Assembly (NCBI RefSeq): GCF_001887595.1
Contig: NZ_CP017480.1
Location: 4,120,001-4,184,000, forward strand
Direction: 5' to 3'
Length of the DNA stretch: 64,000 bases
DNA from: Luteibacter rhizovicinus DSM 16549
Lineage (GTDB): Bacteria; Pseudomonadota; Gammaproteobacteria; Xanthomonadales; Rhodanobacteraceae
This document shows positions 8,100-19,395 of this stretch, in pieces. Made by a program: the position numbers and the translations under genes. The notes below the pieces were generated by a model that searched no databases, was not told the DNA's origin, and was given only the letters and a program-made list of their open reading frames with translations. The stretch's first letter is position 1, and each line of letters begins with the position of its first letter.

Positions 8100-9374
8100 T
8101 CAGGTCGATGCGCGAAACGCTTCTTCCATGCTTGCTTGCTCCCTACTCGGAATCCCAAGTCGATTCGCCAAAGCCCGCCACTGCGCCACAACGGATCGCT
8201 GGCGCCGAATGATCTGATCGGCGTCGTCTTGTGAAACGCGGAAATAAGGAGCGACCGATCGCACGAGATCCAGGTCCATCGCGTTATCGAACTCACTGAT
8301 GTTCAACTTCAGGCCGTGGGCGCCGGTGACGGGATTCATGTCATACGCCGGCGACAACCCCCACCCGCGCCCCGGATGTAAAAGGAATCCATGATTCCGC
8401 AGATGATCGTCGGTATTCGAAACCATCAGGTTGAACACGATCCGCGACCAGAGCTCGCGCAGATCGGCATCGGTCGACGATCCTTCGTTCATCAAGACTC
8501 TTGCGAGTTCAAGGTAGCTGACGCCACTCGATGCATCATCCCCATCGACATGGCCCGTGAGTGTCATGGCCGAAGCGAAATGCAACCGCGAGCCTGCCAC
8601 GGTTCGATCGAAACGCTTTACCAGGAACGTGTGGTGCTGCCCGTTGAACCGGCGTACCAGCGCTTCGGACACGGTCAGGCCGCAGGCGCCAGCGAGCGTA
8701 TGAACGACCATTTCCCACGCCCCGACATCATGTTCGTCTCGGACGCTGGGGAACTTGGCTATCCAGAGGGCACCCTCAGGATCGACGACGCTAGCCTTCG
8801 GGCGCGCACCTCCGAGGGATCCGCCAGGTGCAATCAGCAGGCGCAGCCACTCGTCCGCGCGTGGGGATGTGTTCTGATCGTCGTCTTCGAGCGCAAGACT
8901 CGCCGCTTCCAAGGCACGCAACTGCACGAACGGTGGCGCAGCCATGCCGTGTTGATCGTCAAGAAAGGGACCTTCGTCATTTAGTCGGAACCGAAGCGCA
9001 CCCACGCGGTAGCTATCGTGAACGCCCAACAGGTAGTCCGACTCATATAGACGCCGTCTCGGGTCCTGACGCCCCGCCCTCTGCTCACGTTCCAGTCGAC
9101 GACGCATGAGCATTCTTCCCCATCGGTCGGGGCTGGCGTCAGCGAATAGTCCGAACGATCCCTGGTTCTGCGCCGGATACTGTCGGCCCGCGTATAAGCC
9201 GAGCCGTGGATCCAATCGCGGATTCACCAGTTGGGGCTCGTCGAGCGCCGCGGCGTCGAATTCGAACTCGAACACCTCACGCCCATTCGTCCGATGCGAA
9301 TGAAGACGACCGAGGTGTCGGGGACCACGTGATCTGTCCCAGTCCGTGTACACGGCAATGACATCATCGGCCAT
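8100..9374 (-). CDS. hipA: HipA-family serine/threonine kinase toxin
   Basis: A 424-residue type II toxin kinase. HipA proteins phosphorylate glutamyl-tRNA synthetase or related targets and cause growth arrest. Visible parts are the N-terminal 'couple-hipA' domain with GLFADASPDRWGR near residue 75, the ATP-binding SLGGARPKASV near 185, the catalytic loop NLMVSNTDDHLRNHGF near 315, and the metal-binding YDMNP near 340. All key residues look intact, so the kinase is probably active. The start at 9374 is three bases after the HipB stop, giving the standard antitoxin-toxin order. The gene ends 19 bases from the convergent gene at 8081. Confidence 0.93.
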   Translation of the reverse strand: MADDVIAVYTDWDRSRGPRHLGRLHSHRTNGREVFEFEFDAAALDEPQLVNPRLDPRLGLYAGRQYPAQNQGSFGLFADASPDRWGRMLMRRRLEREQRAGRQDPRRRLYESDYLLGVHDSYRVGALRFRLNDEGPFLDDQHGMAAPPFVQLRALEAASLALEDDDQNTSPRADEWLRLLIAPGGSLGGARPKASVVDPEGALWIAKFPSVRDEHDVGAWEMVVHTLAGACGLTVSEALVRRFNGQHHTFLVKRFDRTVAGSRLHFASAMTLTGHVDGDDASSGVSYLELARVLMNEGSSTDADLRELWSRIVFNLMVSNTDDHLRNHGFLLHPGRGWGLSPAYDMNPVTGAHGLKLNISEFDNAMDLDLVRSVAPYFRVSQDDADQIIRRQRSVVAQWRALANRLGIPSREQASMEEAFRAST

Positions 9375-9377
9375 GGC

Positions 9378-9860
9378 TCAGCCCTCTTCGCGCGCGGCGA
9401 ACGGGACGATCAGCGAGATCAGGTCCTTCGAAGTGACGAATTCCTCGCCTTGGGGGGACTCGATCTTGGCGGCGTACGAGGCACGCGGTTCGTTTACCGA
9501 CGCAGGCGCCGGCGGCTCTACCCGGCGATATCGGTCGTGGCCGGGACTGGGCAAGGTCGCCCCCGATGACCGGCGCGTCAGGGAGGCATCCTGAATGGCT
9601 CTCCCTGTGACATCGGTCGTCGCCACAAGATCCAGATCCTGCTCCAGACCCAGCACCTGCATGACGGACAGATAGGCACCGACCGTAACGCCCGGGCTTC
9701 CCCGCTCAAGGCTCCTGAGTGTGACGACGGTCATCCCCGCCCGCTCGGCCACTTGCTTTGCCGTGAGATGACGCCGCTGCCGCGCAAGACGCAAGCGCTC
9801 ACCGAATTGCTGCAGGCGCAGTTCGCTCGAAGGGAGGAGATGAGAGGTCTTGTTAGCCAT
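9378..9860 (-). CDS. hipB: HipB-type XRE-family antitoxin
   Basis: A 160-residue HTH antitoxin. A Cro/C1 helix-turn-helix lies at residues 18-75, with [23 protein letters not shown] as its recognition part, and is followed by a proline-rich linker and a C-terminal tail, longer than the 88-residue E. coli HipB. It should bind HipA and repress the operon. The ATG at 9860 is preferred; a TTG at 9875 in the same frame would lie inside the operator half-site. No clear Shine-Dalgarno sequence is present for either, so translation may be weak or leaderless. Confidence 0.87.
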   Translation of the reverse strand: MANKTSHLLPSSELRLQQFGERLRLARQRRHLTAKQVAERAGMTVVTLRSLERGSPGVTVGAYLSVMQVLGLEQDLDLVATTDVTGRAIQDASLTRRSSGATLPSPGHDRYRRVEPPAPASVNEPRASYAAKIESPQGEEFVTSKDLISLIVPFAAREEG

Positions 9861-9862
9861 AA

Positions 9863-9909
9863 TGACATTATTCAATCACTTTCCACGGGAAAATGAAAGA
9901 ATAATGTCA
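9863..9909. promoter_or_regulatory. HipBA operator pair (inverted TGACATTATT boxes)
   Basis: TGACATTATT at 9863-9872 and its exact complement AATAATGTCA at 9900-9909 face each other with 27 bases between. The downstream box ends two bases from the hipB ATG. Paired inverted boxes over the promoter and start are typical of HipB-autoregulated operons. The stretch is clearly AT-richer than its surroundings. Confidence 0.7.
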
Positions 9910-10062
9910 CTGCGATCATTCTCATCCGTCCCTGGCGAGCCGGCTCATTGGAAAAACAATATCCAGCTGCGCTGGCGCCGACGAGGCTGGGCCTGGAGAA
10001 CGACGTGACGGGCGTGGCTTGCATGTCCCGTCATGTCGGAATCGACACGCGGGTGGGCTCAA

Positions 10063-11619
10063 TCACTCCCACTCAATCGTCGCCGGCGGCTTTCCCGAGA
10101 TGTCATAAACCACACGAGAAATACCACGCAACTCATTGATAATACGAGTTGAACACGTATCGAGGAAGTCATACGGCAGGTGCGCCCAATGCGCCGTCAT
10201 GAAGTCGATCGTCTCGACCGCACGCAGCGCGATCACCCACTCGTAGGCCCGACCGTCGCCGACCACGCCCACCGACTTCACCGGCAGGAACACGGCGAAT
10301 GCCTGGCTGACGCGGTCGTACAGACCATGCTTGCGCAGCTCTTCGATAAAGATCGCATCGGCGCGCTGCAGCAGGTCGACGTATTCTTCCTTCACTTCGC
10401 CGAGCACGCGCACGCCCAAACCCGGACCCGGGAACGGGTGGCGGTAGACCATGTCGCGCGGCAGGCCGAGCTCGACGCCGATGCGGCGGACTTCGTCCTT
10501 GAACAGCTCGCGCAGCGGCTCGACCAGCTTGAGCTTCATGTGCTCCGGCAGGCCGCCGACGTTGTGGTGACTCTTGATGACGTGGGCCTTGCCCGTCTTG
10601 CTACCCGCTGACTCGATGACGTCCGGGTAGATCGTGCCCTGGGCCAGCCACTTCACGCCTTCGAGCTTGGCGGATTCTTCGTCGAAGATCTCGATGAACA
10701 GGCGGCCGATGACCTTGCGCTTGGCTTCCGGGTCCTCGACGCCAGCGAGCTCGTCGAAATAGCGTTGGCGCGCGTCGACGCGGATGACATGGACGCCCAT
10801 GTGCTCGGCCATGGTGGCCATGACCTGGTCGCCTTCCTGGTAACGCAGCAGGCCGGTGTCGACGAAGACGCAGGTGAGCTGGTCGCCGATGGCCTTCTCG
10901 AGCAGCGCGGCGACGACGGACGAATCCACGCCGCCGCTGAGGCCGAGGAGCACACGGTCACTGCCGACCTGCTCGCGCACGCGGGCGACGGCGTCTTCAA
11001 TGATGTGGGCGGCATCCCACAGCGTGGCGGAGCCGGCGATGTCGACGACGAAGCGGCGCAGCAGCTCCATGCCACGCTTGGTGTGAGTCACTTCCGGATG
11101 GAACTGCACGCCGTAGAAGCGGCGCTCGTCGTCCGCCATGGCGGCCAGCGGCAGGCTCGACGTCGAAGCGGTCGCCGTGAAGCCGTCGGGCATCGCGGTC
11201 ACGCGGTCGCCGTGGGACATCCACACGCCCAGCGCCTCGCCGTCCTCGACGACGCTGTCGAACAGCGCGCAGCTGCCAAACGTAATCGTGGCCGGACCGA
11301 ATTCGCGGTGGTGACCGGCTTCAACCTTGCCGCCGAGCTGCTCGGCCATGGTCTGCATGCCGTAGCAGATGCCCAGCACCGGCACGCCAAGCTCGAAGAC
11401 CAGCTGCGGTGCGCGCGGGGATTCGTCCTCGGTGACCGACTCGGGGCCGCCGGAGAGGATCACGCCACGCGGGTTGAAGCCACGGATCTCGTCGGGCGCA
11501 TGGTCCCAGGCCCAGACCTCGCAGTAGACACCGATCTCGCGGATACGGCGGGCGATCAGCTGCGTGTACTGCGAACCGAAGTCGAGGATGAGGATCTTGT
11601 CGCTGTGGATGTCGGTCAT
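10063..11619 (-). CDS. guaA: GMP synthase (glutamine-hydrolysing)
   Basis: A 518-residue enzyme that aminates XMP to GMP with glutamine and ATP. The N-terminal class-I amidotransferase domain has Cys85 (GICYGMQ) and the later VQFHPEV His-Glu pair; the ATP-pyrophosphatase loop LSGGVDSSV is near residue 232; and the C-terminal dimerisation domain ends [10 protein letters not shown], as in the family. The ATG at 11619 begins [18 protein letters not shown], the normal family start; a reading from 11664 only adds non-conserved residues. It follows guaB at 82 bases in the same direction, giving the standard guaBA operon. Confidence 0.97.
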   Translation of the reverse strand: MTDIHSDKILILDFGSQYTQLIARRIREIGVYCEVWAWDHAPDEIRGFNPRGVILSGGPESVTEDESPRAPQLVFELGVPVLGICYGMQTMAEQLGGKVEAGHHREFGPATITFGSCALFDSVVEDGEALGVWMSHGDRVTAMPDGFTATASTSSLPLAAMADDERRFYGVQFHPEVTHTKRGMELLRRFVVDIAGSATLWDAAHIIEDAVARVREQVGSDRVLLGLSGGVDSSVVAALLEKAIGDQLTCVFVDTGLLRYQEGDQVMATMAEHMGVHVIRVDARQRYFDELAGVEDPEAKRKVIGRLFIEIFDEESAKLEGVKWLAQGTIYPDVIESAGSKTGKAHVIKSHHNVGGLPEHMKLKLVEPLRELFKDEVRRIGVELGLPRDMVYRHPFPGPGLGVRVLGEVKEEYVDLLQRADAIFIEELRKHGLYDRVSQAFAVFLPVKSVGVVGDGRAYEWVIALRAVETIDFMTAHWAHLPYDFLDTCSTRIINELRGISRVVYDISGKPPATIEWE

Positions 11620-11701
11620 CGGGGCAGCCTGCAGTTCGAAAGTCTGAAAAAGCAGAACGCCCACTTGTGGCGGGCGTCCTGGGTCACCTGAAGCGAGCGC
11701 C

Positions 11702-13197
<1,496 letters not shown>

Positions 13198-13238
13198 CCG
13201 TGCGTTGCAACAAAGTGACATAAGGGAAATGTGGGAGG

Positions 13239-14093
13239 TCAGGCGTCGATCGCCTCGGCGGCCTCGAGCGTGTTTTCCATCAACGTAGCGACGGTCATCG
13301 GCCCCACGCCACCCGGCACCGGCGTGATCCACGACGCCCGCTCCGCCGCGGGTGCGAACTCGACATCGCCTACCAGCCGGCCATCCTCGAGCCGGTTGAT
13401 GCCGACGTCGATCACCACGGCGCCCGGCTTGACCCACTCGCCCTTGACCAGGCCCGGCTTGCCGGCGGCCACCACGAGGATGTCTGCCTGGCCGACGAAG
13501 CCTTCGAGATTCTGCGTGAACTTATGACAGCAAGTGACTGTACAACCGGCAATAAGTAGCTCAAGTGCGAGCGGCCGGCCAACATGATTGGACACGCCGA
13601 CGATGACCGCGTGCCGGCCCCGCACCGGGTGATCGGTGTGGCCAAGCAAGGTCATGACGCCCTTGGGTGTGCACGGACGCAGGCCGAAACGGCGCAGCGC
13701 AAGGCGACCCACATTCACCGCCTGGAAGCCATCGACGTCCTTACCCGGATCGATCCGGTCGACCAGCGCGTCTTCATCGATATGGCCGGGCAACGGCGAC
13801 TGCACCAGGATGCCGTGGACGGCGGGGTCGGCATTGAGCTGGTCGATGAGCGCGATCAGCTCTTCCTGCGTGGTCGTTGCCGGCAGGTCGTAGGCAAACG
13901 ACTCGAAGCCGACCTGCTGGCAGGCCTTGCGCTTGTTCTTTACGTAGACGGCCGATGCCGGGTCTTCCCCCACGAGCACGACGGCGAGACCGGGCTTTCG
14001 ACGACCCTCGGCAACGCGTTTGGCGACGCAACGCCCGATATGCTCGAGCAGTTCGTGGGCGATGCGCTTACCGTCGAGGATACGTGCCGTCAT
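13239..14093 (-). CDS. folD: Methylenetetrahydrofolate dehydrogenase / methenyl-THF cyclohydrolase
   Basis: A 284-residue bifunctional one-carbon enzyme that interconverts 5,10-methylene-, methenyl- and 10-formyl-THF using NADP. The cyclohydrolase/dehydrogenase active site has Tyr50 and Lys54 (YVKNKRK), QSPLPGH is near residue 98, and the Rossmann fold has [23 protein letters not shown]. The C-terminus [18 protein letters not shown] is the family signature. Length equals the normal 280-290. It is a single gene ahead of guaBA on the same strand, 70 bases from the guaB start; both pathways feed purines, but the guaB promoter lies between them. Confidence 0.96.
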   Translation of the reverse strand: MTARILDGKRIAHELLEHIGRCVAKRVAEGRRKPGLAVVLVGEDPASAVYVKNKRKACQQVGFESFAYDLPATTTQEELIALIDQLNADPAVHGILVQSPLPGHIDEDALVDRIDPGKDVDGFQAVNVGRLALRRFGLRPCTPKGVMTLLGHTDHPVRGRHAVIVGVSNHVGRPLALELLIAGCTVTCCHKFTQNLEGFVGQADILVVAAGKPGLVKGEWVKPGAVVIDVGINRLEDGRLVGDVEFAPAAERASWITPVPGGVGPMTVATLMENTLEAAEAIDA

Positions 14094-14173
14094 GGAGGAT
14101 TCGCCCTACGGAAACGACACATTATCGCTGCAAAGCACCATGCGTAGATAGTCGGGGCGCGCATACTCCCTGC

Positions 14174-14740
14174 ATGACTCTCGATACCGTTCCCTACCCG
14201 CACGACCTCACCGACGGCGTCCTCAGCCTGCGTGCCCATCGCATGGGGGACGCCCCCTCGCTGGCCGACGCCGTACGCGAATCGGTGGCGACGGTGGGCC
14301 GCTGGCAGGACTGGTGCACGGCGACCTACGACGACGCCGCGGCCGAAAGCTGGATCGGACTCTGTCGACAGACCTGGCTCCTCGGCGACGGCTTCGAGAT
14401 GCTCATCGTCGACGCAAACACCGACGCTATTCTCGGCGGCATGGGGATCAACCATCTCAACCGCGAGCACCGCTTCGCCAACCTCGGGTACTGGGTGAGA
14501 GAGTCAGCCCAAGGTACTGGTATTGCAGGACATTGTGGCCTAATGGCAGCGCGATTTGCCTTCGAAACCGTCGGCCTGTCGCGTTTGGAGATCGTCGCGG
14601 CCCACGACAACCTTCCAAGCCGAAAAACGGCTGAACGAATCGGAGGCAAGTTCGAAGGAATATTGCGTAACCGATTGGTGGTCAACGGATCATCGGTTGA
14701 CGCCGCGATGTATTCACTCGTTCCGGACGACCTACTCTAG
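14174..14740 (+). CDS. GNAT-family N-acetyltransferase (RimJ/RimL type)
   Basis: A 188-residue acetyl-CoA-dependent acetyltransferase. The RimJ-like order is clear: LRAHRMGDAPSLADAV at the N-terminus, GGMGINHLNREHRFANLGYWV near residue 90, and the acetyl-CoA loop ESAQGTGIAGHCG near 115, then VGLSRLEIVAAHDNLPSRKTAERIGGKFEG. The canonical Q/R-x-x-G-x-G/A reads AQGTGIAG. The ATG at 14174 gives the normal N-terminus; upstream readings run antisense through folD. It is the only plus-strand gene in a long minus-strand block, so it is probably monocistronic. The substrate is unknown. Confidence 0.9.
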   Translation: MTLDTVPYPHDLTDGVLSLRAHRMGDAPSLADAVRESVATVGRWQDWCTATYDDAAAESWIGLCRQTWLLGDGFEMLIVDANTDAILGGMGINHLNREHRFANLGYWVRESAQGTGIAGHCGLMAARFAFETVGLSRLEIVAAHDNLPSRKTAERIGGKFEGILRNRLVVNGSSVDAAMYSLVPDDLL

Positions 14741-14779
14741 CGACCTGGACGTCCGCCGCCGACGCGGTGGCGCCAGCCA

Positions 14780-15949
14780 TTAGCCCGCGGCGGCACACAT
14801 CCGCTCGAGATCGACGTAACCCGTAAACCGGGCCTCGCTCCCGCAGCCCGGGCACGCCGGATCGCGCTTCAGGGTCAACTCCCGGAAGCGCATGCCGAGG
14901 GCGTCGTAAGTCAGGAGACGCCCCACCAACGGGTGGCCGATACCCAGGATGAGCTTCATCGCCTCGGTCGCCTGGACGAGCCCGACCAGACCAGGCAAGA
15001 CACCGAGCACACCGGCTTCGCTACAGTTGGGGGCGTCCGCAGCTGCCGGCGGTTCGGGGAACAGGCAGCGATAACACGGCGAGTCCTCGCGACGCGGATC
15101 GAAGACGCTCGCCTGGCCGGTGAATCGCTCGATCGCCGCATAGACCATCGGGATGCCGAGCTGTCGCGTCGCTGCGGCCAGGAGATAGCGGGTCGCGAAG
15201 TTGTCGGCCCCGTCGATCACCACGTCGTGATCGCGGATCAAGGCCTCGACATTGTCAGCGCGGAGACGGTCGACCACCGTGTGCACGCGGATCCGCGGAT
15301 TCAGGGCGGAGAGCGTCATCCGCGCGGATTCGGCCTTGCTCATGCCGACGCGCGCATCGGCATGCACCACCTGGCGATGGAGATTGGAGCGCTCGACACG
15401 ATCGTCGTCGATCACGGTGAGCTGACCGACGCCGGCGGCCGCAAGGTAGAGCAAGGCCGGCGCGCCCAGCCCACCGGCCCCGATCACCACCACGCGCGCC
15501 TGGGTCAGTTTGCCCTGCCCGGCTTCGCCCACCTGGGGCAGCAGGACCTGGCGGGCATAGCGCTCGGCGGCATCGGCATCCAGCGAGCCGGCGACAACAG
15601 GCAGACCGGCGACCTTCCAGGCAGCCATGCCACCAGTGACGGATGCAACGTCCCGGTAGCCCATGCGCTGAAGGCTTTCGGCAGCCAGCAAGGAACGCTG
15701 GCCACTGCCGCAGAGAAGGAGGATGCGGCGGTCGCGATCGGGCTCGGACTGCTCGATACGTAGCTCGAGGAAGCCGCGGGAGAGGCCGAGCGCGCCAACC
15801 GGCATGCCGCTGGCTCGTTCGTTGTCCTCGCGCACATCGATGAGCAAGGCGCCGCCTGCCTGCCGGACGAACGCCTCGGCGGCGGCGACTTCAGGAACGC
15901 GCAGGCGCAAGTCAGCCAGCCAGCGTTCCCGATCCAGACCTTCAGACAT
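14780..15949 (-). CDS. Rhodanese-ThiF fusion: sulfur-carrier adenylyltransferase (MoeB/ThiF-like)
   Basis: A 389-residue fusion. Residues 15-120 form a rhodanese domain with Cys80 in LCGSGQRS. Residues 125-389 form a ThiF/MoeB adenylyltransferase with ATP loop GAGGLG at 157-162, the NLHRQVVH segment, DGADNFATR, and zinc-binding CYRC and CPGC pairs. MoeB/ThiF enzymes adenylate the C-terminal Gly-Gly of MoaD or ThiS, and the rhodanese can supply sulfur. Here the rhodanese is N-terminal, the reverse of human MOCS3. The ATG at 15949 is preferred to one at 15961. Which carrier protein it serves cannot be told from this window. Confidence 0.9.
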   Translation of the reverse strand: MSEGLDRERWLADLRLRVPEVAAAEAFVRQAGGALLIDVREDNERASGMPVGALGLSRGFLELRIEQSEPDRDRRILLLCGSGQRSLLAAESLQRMGYRDVASVTGGMAAWKVAGLPVVAGSLDADAAERYARQVLLPQVGEAGQGKLTQARVVVIGAGGLGAPALLYLAAAGVGQLTVIDDDRVERSNLHRQVVHADARVGMSKAESARMTLSALNPRIRVHTVVDRLRADNVEALIRDHDVVIDGADNFATRYLLAAATRQLGIPMVYAAIERFTGQASVFDPRREDSPCYRCLFPEPPAAADAPNCSEAGVLGVLPGLVGLVQATEAMKLILGIGHPLVGRLLTYDALGMRFRELTLKRDPACPGCGSEARFTGYVDLERMCAAAG

Positions 15950-15975
15950 GCGAGGCTCCACAACGAGGGCGACGC

Positions 15976-17373
15976 TTACTTTTCGCGTCGTTTCGCGTTA
16001 CGAATCATGCGCTGGCGTTTCTGCTGCTGGCTGTCCGAAAGGACGTTCTTCTTGCCAGCGTACGGATTTTCACCGTCGCGGAAATCGATGCGGATCGGCG
16101 TGCCTTCCAGCTTGTACCGCTTGCGGAAGAACCCTTCCAGGTAACGACGATACGCCGGCGCGATGTGCTTGGTACGGCTGCCGTGGATGATGATCGTCGG
16201 CGGATTGTTGCCACCGGGATGCGCGTAGCGCAGCTTCGGCGCGTGACCACGAACCAGCGGCGGCTGATAGGCCTCGTAGGCTTTCTCGAGCGTGCGCGTC
16301 AGGTCACTGGAGGTGATGACCTTGGTCGCGGCCGCGTGTGCGCGAACCACGGCCTTCATCAGCTCGCTGAGGCCGGAGCCGTGCAGCGCGGAAATGAACA
16401 CGGTCTTCGCCCACTCGACGAAGGCCAGGCGGCGACCGAGCGCGGCCATGCACTGGTCGCGGGCGTACTTGTCCATGCCGTCCCACTTGTTGACGGCAAT
16501 GACCAGCGCGCGCCCTTCTTCCATGGCGCCACCGATGAGGGTGAGATCCTGATCGGCGAGATTCTCGCGCGCATCGATCATCACGACCGTCACCTGTGAC
16601 GCAGCAATGGACTGCAACGTCTTGATAACGCTGAACTTTTCTACAGCCTCTTCGACACGGGCACGGCGACGGACGCCCGCCGTGTCGATCAGGGTGAAGC
16701 GCTTGCCGTCACGCTCGAGCGGGACCCGAATCGGATCGCGCGTCGTGCCGGCCACGTCGGACACGATGAGGCGTTCCTCACCGAGCAGGCGATTGATCAG
16801 GGTGGACTTGCCCGCGTTCGGGCGGCCCACGATGGCGACACGGATACCCTGGTCGGCGAGACCGGGATCGTCGTCGCGCTCGTCGGGCAGATGCGTGAGT
16901 GCGCGCTCGACCAGCACGTCGACGCCGCGGTTGTGCGCGGCCGACATCGGCAGCGTTTCAGCGATACCAAAGGAGGCGAACTCGCCGAGCGCCGTCGGCT
17001 CGTCGACACCGTCGGTCTTGTTGACCACGACGATGACCGGCTTACCGCTGCGACGCAGCTCGGTGAGGATGGTCGCGTCCTGCGGCAGCACGCCGTCACG
17101 CGCATCGACGACGAAGACCAGCAGGTGGGCTTCCTCGATGGCGAGGCGCACCTGGGTCGCTGTGAGACCTTCGATACCTTCATCGCTGCCCGACAGACCA
17201 CCCGTGTCCACGACCACAAAGGGCCGCGGACCAAGACGACAGACACCGTAGTGTCTGTCACGAGTGACGCCGGGCATATCGGCGACGAGGGCGTCCCTGC
17301 TACGCGTCAGCGCGTTATAGAGGGTCGACTTACCGACATTGGGGCGGCCGACCAGGGCGACGACGGGCAACAT
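15976..17373 (-). CDS. der: Ribosome-biogenesis GTPase Der (EngA)
   Basis: A 465-residue tandem GTPase needed for 50S subunit assembly. The two G domains are both complete: [10 protein letters not shown] near residue 8 with DTGG and NKTD, and [10 protein letters not shown] near 187 with DTAG and NKWD. The C-terminal KH-like domain follows. The basic tail ([17 protein letters not shown]) is common in Gammaproteobacteria. The bamB gene lies upstream at 23 bases on the same strand, matching the bamB-der order of E. coli. All motifs are intact and the length is normal. Confidence 0.97.
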   Translation of the reverse strand: MLPVVALVGRPNVGKSTLYNALTRSRDALVADMPGVTRDRHYGVCRLGPRPFVVVDTGGLSGSDEGIEGLTATQVRLAIEEAHLLVFVVDARDGVLPQDATILTELRRSGKPVIVVVNKTDGVDEPTALGEFASFGIAETLPMSAAHNRGVDVLVERALTHLPDERDDDPGLADQGIRVAIVGRPNAGKSTLINRLLGEERLIVSDVAGTTRDPIRVPLERDGKRFTLIDTAGVRRRARVEEAVEKFSVIKTLQSIAASQVTVVMIDARENLADQDLTLIGGAMEEGRALVIAVNKWDGMDKYARDQCMAALGRRLAFVEWAKTVFISALHGSGLSELMKAVVRAHAAATKVITSSDLTRTLEKAYEAYQPPLVRGHAPKLRYAHPGGNNPPTIIIHGSRTKHIAPAYRRYLEGFFRKRYKLEGTPIRIDFRDGENPYAGKKNVLSDSQQQKRQRMIRNAKRREK

Positions 17374-17396
17374 GGGAGGGGCAGTATTCCTGTGGA

Positions 17397-18596
17397 TCAG
17401 TTCGTCGGGATGCGGTAGGCGCCGATATGGCCCTCGACATCTTCGACATAAACGATGTCACCCACCACGACGGGCTGGGAACGAATGGCTTTGCTGGACA
17501 GACGCTCGCGGGCAACGATCTTGCCGTTGCTGCCGTCGATCCAGTGAATGTGACCGTCGAGATCGCCGACGACCGCGTACTTGCCCTGCGCCGCAGGACC
17601 GGTGAGCCAACGGTACTTGAGGTCGGCGAGCTTCCAGATGTTGGCACCGCTCGACTTGTCGAAGGCGAACACCTGGGACTCGTCGTCCACGCCGTAGATC
17701 GAGTTCTCGTGCACCTCCAGCGAGGTGAACGTCGAGAAGCCGTGGTTCCACAGCGGGCGACCGCTGGGGCCGTCGATCGCGGTCAGCTGACCGTGATAGG
17801 CGGCACCGTACAAGGTGGCACCGTCGAGGACGAGCGCGCCGTCGGCGTCGCTCAGGCGATCGATCTCGGTACGGCCTTCGCCGGTGGCGAGGGTCTGTTC
17901 CCAGAGCTTTTCGCCGTTGTCGAGGCGGATGGCGGTGAGCTTGCCGGCATCGGTACCCATGAACACGACACCGTTGGCGACGAGCAGGCGACCGTTACCA
18001 CGCAGGCTCAGGAGCGGCACCACGGCCTGATCGTAGGCCCAGCGACGCTCGCCGGAGGCGGCATCGATACCGTAGACACGACCGTCGTTGCAGCGGACCA
18101 CGACGACATCGCCGACGATGACCGGTGCCGTGATGACTTCCGAGGAAACCTCGGCCGCCCAACGGCGCTCACCGTCCTTCGCGTTGATACCGTAGAGATG
18201 GCCATCCAGCGTACCGATGGCGACCAGGTCACCCGACGCGCCGGGACCACCCGAGAAACGGGCGTCTTCGCGCTTGTCGTCGCCCCAGCCGAACCAGCCG
18301 TGCTGACGGATGCTCTTGGACCACAGCTTCTTGCCGGTCGTGGCCTCGAAGGCCGCGATCTTGCCGTCGGTGCTGGCGGCGTACAGCACGCCGTCCGACA
18401 CCACCGGGCGCATGCGCACGCCGGATTCGGCCGCACCATCACCGATGCTGGACTTCCACAGGCGCTCGACCTTGACGGTCGGCACGAACTTCTTGTCGAG
18501 CGGGGTCGGCGGTTCGACGTTTTCCTTCTTGAACGAATGGCAGCCGGCCAGTACGACCAGCGACGAAGTCAACGCGATTGCCCAAAAACGTTTCAT
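17397..18596 (-). CDS. bamB: Outer-membrane assembly lipoprotein BamB
   Basis: A 399-residue periplasmic, lipid-anchored beta-propeller of the BAM complex, which inserts beta-barrel proteins into the outer membrane. The lipoprotein signal ends VVLAGCHS with the lipidated Cys19. Eight PQQ-like blade repeats follow (for example [45 protein letters not shown]). The start overlaps the yfgM stop (ATGA), so the two are translationally coupled, as expected for these BAM-linked periplasmic proteins. Length is normal. Confidence 0.96.
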   Translation of the reverse strand: MKRFWAIALTSSLVVLAGCHSFKKENVEPPTPLDKKFVPTVKVERLWKSSIGDGAAESGVRMRPVVSDGVLYAASTDGKIAAFEATTGKKLWSKSIRQHGWFGWGDDKREDARFSGGPGASGDLVAIGTLDGHLYGINAKDGERRWAAEVSSEVITAPVIVGDVVVVRCNDGRVYGIDAASGERRWAYDQAVVPLLSLRGNGRLLVANGVVFMGTDAGKLTAIRLDNGEKLWEQTLATGEGRTEIDRLSDADGALVLDGATLYGAAYHGQLTAIDGPSGRPLWNHGFSTFTSLEVHENSIYGVDDESQVFAFDKSSGANIWKLADLKYRWLTGPAAQGKYAVVGDLDGHIHWIDGSNGKIVARERLSSKAIRSQPVVVGDIVYVEDVEGHIGAYRIPTN

Positions 18597-19243
18597 GCAC
18601 CCTGCTTCCCGGCCACTGCCAGATCATCGAGCTTCGTTTGAACCACACCGCGCTGCGGTGCGCTGTCGCCCATCGCGGCGATCGCCGCCTGATAGGCTTT
18701 GCGTGCGTCGTCGTGGCGTCCAAGCTTGACCAGCGCATCGCCACGGAGTTCCTGTGCGATCGCAGCGAACGACTTGCCCTTCATGGCGTCGACCGTCGCG
18801 ATGGCTTCTTCTGCCTTGCCCTGGGCGAACTTCAGCTGCGCAATGCGCAGCTCGACCAGGGATTGAAGCGTTTCGTCCTTGGCATGGGCCTTGGCCCATT
18901 CCAGATCACCACCGACCTTGTCCAGCTGGCCTGCGAGCAGGTTGCGCTGGGCACGTTCACCGGCGGCGAAGACCGCCCATGCGGTATCCGAGTAATCCTT
19001 CAACAGGCCCTCGGTACGCACGTCGATTTCGTTGGTCTTGTTCTGGGCAACGGCAGCCTGCAGCGCCGAATACTCGCCAGCGGCCGCCTGCTCGTGACCG
19101 GCGCGGTGCGATTTCCACTGCTGCCAGCCGAAGATCAGCACCAGGCCAAGCACGATGCCCACGAGGATGGACACACCATTCTTGCGAAGCCACTGCTGGA
19201 CTCGTTCGCCCTGCTCGTAATCGTCGTATACGTCGAAAGACAT
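18593..19243 (-). CDS. yfgM: YfgM/AncA-type inner-membrane TPR protein
   Basis: A 216-residue type-II membrane protein. It has a short cytosolic part (YDDYEQGERVQQWLRKNG), one membrane segment at about residues 21-41 (VSILVGIVLGLVLIFGW) and a periplasmic TPR domain (Tetratricopeptide_21 pattern EEAIATVDAM, GRHDDARKAYQAAI). In E. coli YfgM works with PpiD at the SecYEG translocon as a periplasmic chaperone. The ATG at 19243 gives the family N-terminus MSFDVYDDYEQ; a longer reading from 19321 runs into the untranslated spacer. It is coupled to bamB by a four-base overlap. Confidence 0.94.
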   Translation of the reverse strand: MSFDVYDDYEQGERVQQWLRKNGVSILVGIVLGLVLIFGWQQWKSHRAGHEQAAAGEYSALQAAVAQNKTNEIDVRTEGLLKDYSDTAWAVFAAGERAQRNLLAGQLDKVGGDLEWAKAHAKDETLQSLVELRIAQLKFAQGKAEEAIATVDAMKGKSFAAIAQELRGDALVKLGRHDDARKAYQAAIAAMGDSAPQRGVVQTKLDDLAVAGKQGA

Positions 19244-19347
19244 GCAATCACCCACTGCGCTCCGCGCAGCCAAACTTTGGAGGGAACGAGCCCACACCGG
19301 CCATCGGCGATGGAGCGGCATGGATCAATAGGTAAGGATAACCGAAA

Positions 19348-19369
19348 GCGCGGGCCGGCGGGCCCGCGC
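19348..19369 (-). terminator. GC-rich hairpin after rodZ (weak Rho-independent terminator)
   Basis: GCGCGGGCC-loop-GGCCCGCGC forms a 9-bp perfect stem 26 bases after the rodZ stop, followed on the minus strand by only TTTCGG. The U-run is short, so termination may be partial; no such hairpin separates the other genes of this run. Confidence 0.5.
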
Positions 19370-19395
19370 GAACACGTTAGAGCCAGGGGAACCGG

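Noticed and set aside
8100..9860. The HipBA pair as part of a larger phage-defence island
   Set aside because: Neighbours are metabolic genes and no other defence genes, transposases or integrases are nearby.
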